Positions 34,940 through 45,200 of a stretch of DNA of 64,000 nucleotides are shown piece by piece. Every line of letters begins with the position of its first letter. Position 1 is the first letter of the stretch. The notes below the pieces were generated by a model. That model was not told where the DNA came from, searched no databases, and saw only the letters and a program-made list of their open reading frames with translations. A program made the translations under genes and the position numbers. This DNA is from Amaranthus tricolor (taxonomy: Eukaryota > Streptophyta > Magnoliopsida > Caryophyllales > Amaranthaceae): positions 36,610,674 to 36,674,673 of the forward strand of contig NC_080047.1 in the NCBI RefSeq assembly GCF_026212465.1, given 5' to 3'.

Positions 34940-36647
34940 TGTTGTTCCCTTTTGGCACATTAATATTTTAGGTGTCCAGTTTTTCCACAAAAGGTACATA
35001 CTTTACTACTTGGGAGATCGACATAGACCTTTTTCTTTTTATTATTCTTATTGTAACCCAGGCCTTCAGTACTTTTTATTCTAGCATCAAGAATCCATTT
35101 ATGTACATCTTTGATTTTTCCTTTTCCTCTTGAATTTAATTCAAGCTTCAAATTTTCATTTTGGGATTTACTGGATTCTAGGTCAATTTTTAATTTTTGA
35201 AAATTAGTACTAAAGTCATGAATAGGTATGTCTTTAAAGTCCTTGTTTAACCCTAATAATTTATATTGGGTTAACTTAACATTAAGAATGATGTTCTCTT
35301 ATTTTACCCTTTCCAATATTTCCTTTAAGGTGATGTTTTGATCTAACAGATTAAAGAATTTATTTTGAACATCGAATCTAAAAGAGTTTAGATAGGAAAC
35401 ATGGTCTTTACTAATCTTAAGGTCTTTTTGGAGACATTTAACACTATTTTCTTCCAATTTATCTTGTGTCTCCATAAGCAACTCAATTAATTTATATTTA
35501 TCCAAACTAAATAGTTGATTAAGAAATGAATTAGAAGATATTACCTCTTTTCCTTTAGACTCTTCATTCTTGCTGTCGTGTAAAGCTATGAGACATAAAT
35601 TGGTTGTTTCTTCCTCTACGGGGATCTCTCTCTCAGCTTCACTCTCGGATTCTCCCCATGCAGCAATCATGGCTTTGCGAAAGTCTGTTTGATTGAGATT
35701 TCCTTTCATCGGAAGTCTTTCAGTTTTCCTTGCCTTTTCCTTGCCCTTTTCATTTTTTCATGTTGGACAATCTTTGATGAAGTGATCAGTACTTCCACAT
35801 TTGTGGCATTCGTAGTCGGATTTGGAATTTGCAGATTTTCTTTCATTATTGTTTCTTTGATTGGCATATTTGCTGTTCCTGAAGAATTTCTTAAATTTTT
35901 GTACCAACATAGCAGCATCCTCTTCATCACATTCTAACTCTTCTTGATCAGTTACTGTCAGAGCTAAGCCTTTGTTTCTGGAACTGTCAGTTGTTTCCAA
36001 ATGCAATCCGTGAGTCATAAGGGAACCAGCCAGCTCTTCCAGATTGAATTTTGTGAAATCTTTGGATTCCTGGATGGTTGTGACTTTGGCTCTCCAGCGT
36101 TCATCTTGAGGGAGAGACTTCCTAGAATTTTTCTGACCTGTTCATCAGCGGGAATATGTCTTCCAAGAGAGACAAGTTCATTTGTGATGTTTGTGAACCT
36201 AGTAAACTTCTCTTGAATGCTTTCTCTAGGTTCCATAACGAACCGTTCATATTTAGACATTAACAAGTCTATCTTGGAGCGCTTTACTTCACTTGTACCC
36301 TCATGGGTAACTTCCAGCAGATCCCAAATCTGCTTGGCAGATTTGCAACCCATAATATGGTTATGTTCGTTTGGTCCAAGACCACAGTGAAATAATTTGA
36401 TGGTAAGAGCGTTCATCTCTATTTTCTGAAAATCTTCCTTTTCATATTCAGTTATAGGTTTAGGAATGATTTCGCTATTGGAGTTTGTAGTAGTTACCTC
36501 AAAATCTCCAATTTCGATAACTCTCCATACCTGATAGTTTTCGGCTTTAATGAAGATTTCCATTCTATTTTTCCAGTACGTGTAGAACTTTCCATCAAAC
36601 ATAGGTGGCCTTTGAGTAGAGTACCCCTTTTCCATTCGTTCATTCAT
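34940..36647 (-). pseudogene. Copia gag with zinc knuckles
   Basis: Frame 36647-36015 starts MNERMEKGYSTQRPPMFDGK and contains the DUF4219/UBN2 gag core (YTYWKNRMEIFI, AKQIWDLLEVTHEGTSEVKRSKIDLL, ESIQEKFTRFTNITNELVSLG). A frameshift near 36020 leads to 36018-35758, with the zinc knuckle CHKCGSTDHFIKDC. The next frame, 35709-35299, contains the AMIAAWGESESE block typical of SIRE-type gags, followed by a coiled-coil-prone region. A second, incomplete knuckle CTFCGKTGH is in frame 35151-34960. The Met at 36647 lies 64 bases inside the primer binding site, a normal leader length. Confidence 0.9.
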
Positions 36648-36710
36648 ATTTGAGATCTCTAAAATACCAAGATATTGCTCTCAAGGTTTCCTGATCAGTT
36701 GAGGAATAGA

Positions 36711-36722
36711 GCTCTAATACCA
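36711..36722 (-). other. Primer binding site of the copia element
   Basis: The minus strand reads TGGTATTAGAGC two bases after the 5' LTR end, one mismatch from the initiator-Met tRNA site TGGTATCAGAGC. Confidence 0.88.
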
Positions 36723-36724
36723 AT

Positions 36725-37946
36725 TGTAGAAACGGTTAGATTGTGGAATTAAAACTTAAACTTAAACTTGATGCGGAATTAGATTGTGGAATTAAAACTT
36801 AAAATTAAACAAGAAGAGAGTGAATTGTTGTTTGATAAGTTTAAGTATTTTTGCGCTATTTTTACGGAATTAGATTGTGGAATAAAAACTTAAACTTGAT
36901 GCTAAAAATAAGAAAGAGACAACACAATTTTACGTGAAAACTTTCTAGGCCTAAATAAAAGAAAAAACCATGATCCCCCGGGATTTCAAAAAATTCTCTA
37001 CTATGTTTTAGACAATTAGTTACAATTACATAAAACAAATAAACAAAACTAAGCCAACTTCTCTTTCTTCTTCTCCTTCTCCTTCTCTTTCTCCACTCGA
37101 AACTTCTCTCTTCTCCCCTAGACTTCCCCAAGTCTAGTTACAACAATTCTCTCAAAAAAAAACTTTACTAAGGCCAAATTCCTAAGGATAAAATTAATGA
37201 GTTGCACAAGAAAGTATTTTAAGTTAATTGGCAATTTTTGAAGCAAAACTATTTCTTGTTAATTTTTGATCTCACGTATGGACACTCCACCTCTCTCAAA
37301 CCGGTTGAAAAACAACTCCCTTTTATATAGGAACTCATGTAGCTAGTAAAAGAAATAATTACCTACTACATCCTTTTCTTAAGATTAAGGAGAAGTAAGT
37401 GGATCTGAAGAGCAAGTAAAATAGTCACGGTTACTTTTCTAAAAAAAGGCAAGGTAGTCTTTTCTTAATTAAACCCATATTACAAGCCTATTTATGTGGA
37501 GAAAAATAAAGAGAAATTTTCTCCACTTTAGAAAAGGTACGGTTATTTTTCTTTAATTTTTCCAATTAACTTATTAAATTAATAATGCAACAAATTAATT
37601 TTAACCAATACATCAACTAAAAATCAGAAAAATATATTCTACAGAATTTTCAACTGACGTTAATTCTTCCAGACTTCAGTCTTGGAAACAGAGCACTGTC
37701 TCCATCAACAAGTATCGTCTAAAAGTCAAACTTGGGAACAGTATACCTCCTCTCTACATTTGACATCCTAAGCGATCTTCCTTATCTAACTTCCTCGGAT
37801 ATATTTGACATATACACAGTTCACGGATCAAGTCTTAGGCACTATCAACGATCTTTATCAAGATCGGATATCGACCTGCACACAATCTCTAAAATACAGT
37901 CGTTTATATTAAGTGTACTCATCATTAAAACCTAAGAGAGTCAACA
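36725..37946 (-). repeat. 5' LTR of the copia element
   Basis: 1,222-bp LTR. A TATA box, CTATATAAAA on the minus strand, is at 37321-37330. Near its element-3' end (36733-36905) a unit around GGAATTAGATTGTGGAA-TAAAAACTTAAACTTGATGC occurs two to three times, whereas the 3' LTR has one diverged copy. A local tandem duplication therefore arose after insertion. Confidence 0.93.
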
Positions 37947-38155
37947 ACTTCAAAGCTGTATATAAAGTTGTATACTTTAATGTGAAATTGATCACTTCAA
38001 TATTAGAATTCATCACTTTTAGGTCAAAATTGATAACAACCGCAGCCATAGAAAACAATCTAAAAACCAACAAATTGAAAATGAGATTACCTTATGTGTT
38101 TGGTCTTACTTTAAGATAGTCTTTCTTGATATTTTGTGAACATCATACACACTAA

Positions 38156-38470
38156 CGACCCGTTTAGTTAGTGGTACTAAATGATGGTAATTGGAATGAT
38201 TTATAGTGTAAAATTTCATCAAAAGTTTAATGTAATTTCCATGGTAATGAAACTTAGATCACAAAAAAGTTTCTTTGTTTACAAATTTTCATTACCACCT
38301 ATAATACCACCTCTCCCAATGGTAATGCATCGGAATGAAATTTGTGAAGAAATTGAGATGATTGAAGTTGGACAACTATGACTATCAAGGTAACAAGAGA
38401 TTTTTCATCAAAAATTATACTAATTTTCATTCCCATTACCACCATTTAATACCACCTACCAAACGGGCCG
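38156..38470. mobile_element. Tourist-like (PIF/Harbinger) MITE
   Basis: The termini are CGACCCGTTTAGTTAGTGGT at the left and, reverse-complemented, CGGCCCGTTTGGTAGGTGGT at the right. Homology continues inward through ACTAAATGATGGTAAT versus TTAAATGGTGGTAAT. A 3-bp TAA flanks both ends (38153-38155 and 38471-38473). 315 bp, non-coding. Confidence 0.85.
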
Positions 38471-39778
38471 TAATAGTAGAACTAAAAAACCAACGGACGA
38501 TGTTTTCACAAAAAATACAGATCGTGGTTTATTTCATAACATATTATGAGCGTTTTCAAAAGGAATGGGCATGGGTCTTGAATTTTAAGGGTTTAGACTC
38601 CACCCGACCCTAATTTAAGAATCTGAATCCACCTATTTTTGATCCTAAGGGTCCAGGTCGAATTTGGATCCATGAGCGTAGGGTCTGATACATGTCCACA
38701 CTTTTGAGACACAAATCCAACCCATATTGACTCTATTATATTTATTTTTAAAAAAAACGTATATAAAATAGTGTATTTGTTTGTTTGATTTGGAACTTTG
38801 TTAATTTATGTAATTTAAAAATGTAGTTGTTGCATTTGTACTTTGAAAATCGAAAGACTTAGTGAATATTTCATTTTAAGAACTTAAATGGTGAAAAACT
38901 TTGTATATTTAATCTCTCACTTAGTATAAAATATTAGAAATTTCTTGTTCATTAAAATATTTAAATAATTTTATATGAGTGGACAAAAATTATGTAAAAT
39001 GATTTTTTGTATTTTTTTGGAAAAACAAACACAAAAATAACTTTTAGCCTAGATATAGACCTAGACCTGCTATAAGAATTTGGGTCAAAATCTAAATTTT
39101 CAAGACCCTAAGAATTTGGGTCCCTCTAGTATTTATCTTTTTTATATTGATTACTTGATTTTGTACAAATTTTTGGTTCCTCAATCTTTCTTTTTATTTT
39201 GTTGCAATTATTTTTTAGTTTCATATTTATTTAAAATTCTTGAATTCTTTACTTTTATATTTCTAATTTTTCATATTTTTGTTTTTCATTTCAGATTTAT
39301 TCTAAGTTTTTATTGTTCTTTTGTAGATTGAGGAGTCAAATAAACCTATTTCTAAATTCTTAGTAGAATAATTTTGGGTTTAATGTATTTTTTTTTCATA
39401 TTTTAGATGTGATGTATTTTTTCAAATTTTTTTCATGTTCTAAGTTTTTTATTTTCTCATTTTAGATTCAATGTTTTTTTTCAGATTGAGGTATTTTATT
39501 TCTTATTGTTATTTATGAATGTATTTATAAATTGTATTTTTAGTTTTTTTTTTTTAATTTAATTTTCATATTTTTCTGAATTTTGTTTGGTATCTGATAT
39601 AATTCAATCTAATCAGTCTGATTCGGTGTAGCCAAAGTAATTTCAGTTTGGTGTTGAAGTTTTTTGATATAGATTTGGACTTGAAATATAAATATCAAAT
39701 TTAGTTTGAATTGATTCGATTTTGCACGAAAAGCAAACAAAAAGTCGAATATATACCCCAATTTGTGGATACTACTCA
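38471..39778. other. AT-rich spacer with a possible decayed hAT-like element
   Basis: No gene. Around 38575-38720 and 39050-39125, clusters of GGGTC/GACCC motifs occur, and GGGTCTTGAA appears at one side and reverse-complemented at the other. This is reminiscent of the subterminal motifs of small hAT elements, but no target duplication could be found. Confidence 0.3.
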
Positions 39779-39787
39779 ATAAATTAA

Positions 39788-40401
39788 GGCAAAATGTTAA
39801 AAAACTACCTAGTATATGTCCCATTTTGCAAAAAACTACCTTAAATAAAAATTTTTGCAAAAAACTACCTTATATAATACAATTGTTTGCAAAACACTAC
39901 CTTATAACGGATTGTGGCCTTTGACCGCTATCTTTAACCGTTGACCCGCATGTGAGACGCACGTGATGCATTACTGTACTTAATTTTTATTTTTTTTTTT
40001 TTAATTTTTGTTTTTATTTTTATTTTTATTTTATTTTATTTTATTTTATTATTATTATTATTATTATTTTTAAAAAAAATAAAAAAAATAATATAATAAA
40101 AATTAAAAATAAAATAAAAATAAAAACAAAAAAAAAATAATAATAATAATAATAAAATAAAAATTTTTAAAAAAATTTAAAATAAAATAAAAATATAAAG
40201 AAAAGTAAAAATAAAAAAATAATAATAAATATAAAAATAAAAAAAATTAAAAAAACTAATTTTTTTAATATTTTTTTATTAGTATTATAATTATTTTTTT
40301 TTTTTTTAATTTTAATTTTATTTTTATTTTTATTATTATTATTTTATTTATTTTTAATTTTAATTATTATTATTTTTTTTAATTTTTGTTTTTATTTTTA
40401 T

Positions 40402-40443
<42 letters not shown>

Positions 40444-40581
40444 TTATTTTTAATTTATTTTAAAAATAAAAAAATAATAATAATAAAAATTTTAAATAAA
40501 ATAAAAATAAAAACAAAAAAAAGTAAAAAAAATAATAATTAATTTTATTTTAAATTTTTTTTAAAATTTTTATTTTATTTA

Positions 40582-40651
<70 letters not shown>

Positions 40652-40684
40652 TTACTTTTGTTTTTATTTTTATTTTATTTTAAG

Positions 40685-40715
<31 letters not shown>

Positions 40716-40721
40716 AAAAAA

Positions 40722-40784
<63 letters not shown>

Positions 40785-40976
40785 TAAATACAGTAATTCA
40801 TGTGCGTCTCACATGCGGGTCAACGGTTAAAGATAGCGGTCAAAGGCCACAATCCGTTATAAGGTAGTGTTTTGCAAACAATTGTATTATATAAGGTAGT
40901 TTTTTGCAAAAATTTTTATTTAAGGTAGTTTTTTGCAAAATGGGGTATATATTAGTTAGTTTTTTAACATTTTGTC
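39788..40976. mobile_element. Mutator-like (MULE) foldback element
   Basis: Long terminal inverted repeats of about 190-200 bp (39788-39985 and 40785-40976) begin GGCAAAATGTTAAAAAACTA and GACAAAATGTTAAAAAACTA. They contain GGTCAAAGGCCACAATCCGT and a repeated GCAAAAAACTACCTTA motif. An exact 9-bp target duplication ATAAATTAA flanks it (39779-39787 and 40977-40985), as expected for Mutator-like elements. The 800-bp interior is built almost only of A and T, as short ATT, TTTTA and AAAAT runs with rare G or C. It has no coding capacity. Confidence 0.9.
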
Positions 40977-41094
40977 ATAAATTAATTATTTGAAAAATTC
41001 AAGCGAGGAATTGTTCGAACAAAGTGAATTTTCTGTTTTTTTCATGTGCGTCTTTTGGTATTTGTTATCATAAAATCTAATGAAATTTACAGTC

Positions 41095-41349
41095 TTTTAC
41101 TACTGCTTTTGTTTCTTGATGTTCTTTTCATTTAAAATATTCTATTTTGGAGAGATAAATTTAATTAAAATTTTTAAGACATATATAGATGATAAAATAT
41201 ATTCATATAAGATCTCGTTAGATTCGTCTTAATGTATACCTTTTTATTATATATTTTTTATCATTTTTATGATGTATATTTAGAGATATTAAGACTCAAA
41301 ATTTACTTTAAAAACTGTGCAGAAAGTAAACGAAAAGAATAACGGAGGA
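41095..41349. mobile_element. Decayed Stowaway MITE
   Basis: The right end GAATAACGGAGGA and internal text such as ATAAGATCTCGTTAGATTCGTCTTAATG match the Stowaway copies at 52805-53061 and 60706-60964. The left terminus is strongly eroded, so the boundaries are approximate. Confidence 0.5.
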
Positions 41350-42293
41350 TTTATTTGTTATCATAATAATATGTAAGGAAGGTTACAAAGCTTTCATTTG
41401 CAAAATATTTTGGTATTCGTTATCGTGATTTGTAACGTAAGTTCCAAACCTCTCATTTGCATCTCTTTGACTATATAAACTTCTTTGCAGCTCACAATAT
41501 GATACATAAAATTAAAAAAATCATATTCTTTCTTCTATTGTTACTTGAGAAATACTGTAAAACTCAAATTTATATTTTGATGTTCGATGCCTAATAGTGT
41601 CGTGCAAACTACCAATACTTTATGAAAAACTATTTCATTCTGAGGACATCCCATTGTGATCATGCTAAATTTTGATAAAATTAACCTTGTTTTTCTTCGG
41701 TTATTTTTAACAACAAAATTAATAAAAATACTCAGTGACCGATTCAGACTTTTCGGAAGTCCTAACAAAGTACAAAATTAGAGGCCTTCATCTATATATC
41801 ACTATGACTTTAATTTTCTTGTACTCAGTAATTTACAAATACAATTTTTCAACTACATAATACTTATTTTCCTTCTATTCCCATACAAGTCTTGAATAAC
41901 TTGATCAATCTTACTACCTCTAAAAAATATAGAAATAGATTTTTGATAAATCGACGAATAAAACAAGAATTCATTTTTTATGAAATGGAAAGAGTATTTG
42001 TCCAATTTTTATGGAAATAGTAGTAATTTAAAAAACCAACCATCAAAATTACCACAATAAAATTACATGAGTACAATTTGTTCGGTCAATGTCACATCAA
42101 AAACAACACTTATAGCATTATATTACAACGACAAAGGCATTTTACAAAGACCGAACCATCTCTTTTTTTTTTTTTTTTTGCATATTCTCGGGGAGGGGGG
42201 AGAGTACAATGTTGTACCATAGCAATTCGCAAGCTCGTATTATTTGATCAATAAAAACCATTAAAAAAATAATTTAAAAAAGTTATAGTATAC
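41350..42293. other. Downstream flank of the AAE gene
   Basis: AT-rich. The stretch immediately below 42293 should contain the 3' untranslated region and poly(A) signals of the minus-strand gene. A T17 run lies at about 42163-42179. No other feature seen. Confidence 0.5.
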
Positions 42294-45200
42294 TTACAGC
42301 CGACTCTTCTTCACAGGTCCCATTTCTTTAGCTTTGGTCCTCAATATATGTTTCTGGATCTTTCCAGTTGCGGTCTTTGGCAATGGACCGAAAACAACAG
42401 ATTTCGGAACCCAGTAAGCGGGCATTTTAGACCGACAAAACTTCATGATGTCATCAGCCACACGCTGCTGATCCTTTTGATCAATGTCAGGCTTCAATGT
42501 CACAAAGGCGCATGGAGATTCACCCCACCTTTCATCAGGTCTTGCCACCACCGATACTTCTAATATAGCCGGGTGGAAGTAGAGGATATTTTCTACCTCC
42601 ACACTACTTATATTTTCACCACCAGATATGATGATGTCCTTTGATCTGTCTTTGATTTCAATATAGTTATCTGGGTGCTTCACAGCCAAATCCCCAGAAT
42701 GGAACCACCCATTTGCAAAAGCCTCTGCATTAGCTTTTGGGTTCTTCAAGTAACCTTTCATAACTGCATTACCTCGGAAAACTATCTCTCCAACAGTCTT
42801 TCCGTCAGCAGGTACTGGTTTCATGGTCTGTGTATTGACTACATCGAGGCCTTCCAAACCAATGTACCTAACACCTTGCCTTGCATTAAGACGGGCTTGT
42901 TCATCTGGCGGGAGAGAGTCCCACTCGGGTTTCCATGCGCATATAGTAGAGGGCCCGTAAGTTTCAGAAAGCCCGTAGGTATGAGCAACACGGAAGCCAC
43001 GACGCGACATTTCAAAGAGCACAGAAGGTGGCGGCGCAGCACCAGCTGTCATGACATGCACAACACGTGGCAGAGGAAGGATTGTGTCCTCTTTTCTTGC
43101 ATTGACAATAGTGTTGAGCACCACAGGAGCTGCACAGAAATGAGTCACGCCATTGTTGGCAATGGCTTCATAAACCCCCTTAGCAGTCACCTACAGATAA
43201 AATGAAAGATTAGAAAGGAGTGTATAGATGAGAAACCATAAAATCATGTTAATCTTAATTAGCCAGACACCCAGAATTCTTCAACAGAAAGACATAATTT
43301 AGAAAAACAAACAGAATATTTCATATGAATCTTATCCCTAAAACTTGAAAGCTATAACTAATAATTACAATGCTGAACTGCCTGAACACAAGCCCCTGGT
43401 AACAGAAAGTTCAATAAGCCAAACACTTGGTTGGCAAATTCCATGTTAATATCAAACGACATGTTTTACTGAATTCAAAACTATTTGAATAAATAAAAGA
43501 GCTCCTCAAATCAAAGAAATATCAAAGAAGCAAGAGTACAACTTCTTTTAACAATTATCACATTATGACAAATTTAAGAGAGAATGGGGTCTGGCCTCCA
43601 GAAATGATACCTTCCTAAAGATTCTTTTATTATCATAAGACTGGAGGCTGAAATTTCTTTTACATTATGGTTAAAATCATACTAAGATCATACCCTGAAA
43701 AGTGGAATCAAGATTAAGACATACTGGTTGAAATTTCCATGGAAGATTGAGAATATGAATAATTGTTTAGTCAAAAGGGAACAACCAATAGTGTCATAAA
43801 ATATCCAGATACAAATACATATAAGATGTACAAAGTCACATGTTAGGGAGCTACAGATCTAGAACCATTTAGCTAATGTTCAACTTATCCTCCATTAAGA
43901 ATCAACAAGACTAAGATAATTTTTTATGAATACTTCTTATCCTAAATTTATTCCCAGCAAACAATTTTCATCATCAACAAAACATCAAGTTATTTCAATT
44001 ACTCTACATGCGTGGGCTAAGAGGGAGTCAGACGAAAGAAATCAGACTCCTCAATAGAATAGAGTTTTAGTCCTCCATCTCCAACACATAATTAAAAGCA
44101 CAAACATAATCGTGAGAAAAGGCGATAAAGAACATTTATTAAACAAAAATTGCTAAAGAAAATCAACAAGGTTGGTACGATGAGCATGAAGAAACCCAAA
44201 AAAAGAGTCCTGGTGTTGATCATTTGAAATTTATGAACAAAAAAAGAGCATAAAGCAAAAGAACACAACATTTAAATCATGATGAAATAACAAGGACAAA
44301 CCCAAAAAGAGAACTGCTTTCAATTCCTTAGCTGCATTAGATATGAACGGATATTCATTTAAACAAAATCAAGAAGCTAGAATCAGTAAAATAGAAATTT
44401 TAAAACCCACAAGAAATTTGGAATATTGTGGTGACAAGTGACAACATTAGAATTCCAAGAAGCAAAGTAATTATTTTAGAGGAGGCGGAGTGGTAGGTTT
44501 TTCAGTTTACAAATATATGTCCAGAAGAAAAGAAAACTGAATTACCTGTCTAAGACATATACTTGTCCCGCAAACAGCAGCTAAAGTCCAAGTATAGCAC
44601 CATCCGTTACAATGGAACATAGGTAGAGTCCAAAGGTAAATAGCTCCGTCAGTCATCCCCCAAACCATAGCACAACTTAAGGCCATGACATAAGCACCAC
44701 GATGATGCAAGACCACACCCTTCGGGCTAGCTGTTGTACCAGAAGTATAACCTAATGTAATACTCTGCCACTCATCTTTTGGTGGTTGCCACGCAAATTC
44801 TGGATCGCCTGTCTCAAGAAACTTCTCATACTCAATGGCGCCTTTGCTCAATGCATAGTGGAGTGTTTTAGGGTCACAACTTTCATCACCTATGATAATC
44901 AGAATTGGTGGTTTAAAGTTTCCTTTATCAGATAAAATTTTTAAAGCTTCCTCTGCCAAAGTAAAGAATTCTTGATCGACCATTACAACCTCTGACGCAG
45001 AATGGCCGAGCAAGAAAGAAATAGTTTGTGCGTTGAGACGAATATTGACTGTGTTCAGCACCGCTCCTGACATCGGAACACCAAAATGAGCCTCATATAT
45101 GGCTGGAACGTTAGGAGCAATTATTGACACCTGTTGTTAAAACAAGACCAATTCAGCATAATTCTTTTAGTCTAATGGAAAACATATTTAGTCTTTAAAA

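Larger units (their letters stand above)
27225..37946 (-). mobile_element. Complete Ty1/copia retrotransposon, Sirevirus type
   Basis: Two LTRs (TGTAGAAAC..GTCAACA on the plus strand) enclose minus-strand gag, protease, integrase, reverse transcriptase and RNase H in copia order, plus an extra ORF between pol and the 3' LTR. The exact 5-bp target duplication is ACTTC (27220-27224 and 37947-37951). Length is 10,722 bp. The extra ORF, the long gag with zinc knuckles, the Met-tRNA primer site and repeated polypurine tracts fit the Sirevirus (SIRE/Maximus) lineage. LTR divergence by eye is near 8 percent in the promoter-distal part, so it is older than the gypsy neighbour. Confidence 0.94.

Noticed and set aside
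42348..43205. Plus-strand frames of 71 and 176 codons
   Set aside because: Shadows of AAE exon 3 on the opposite strand.
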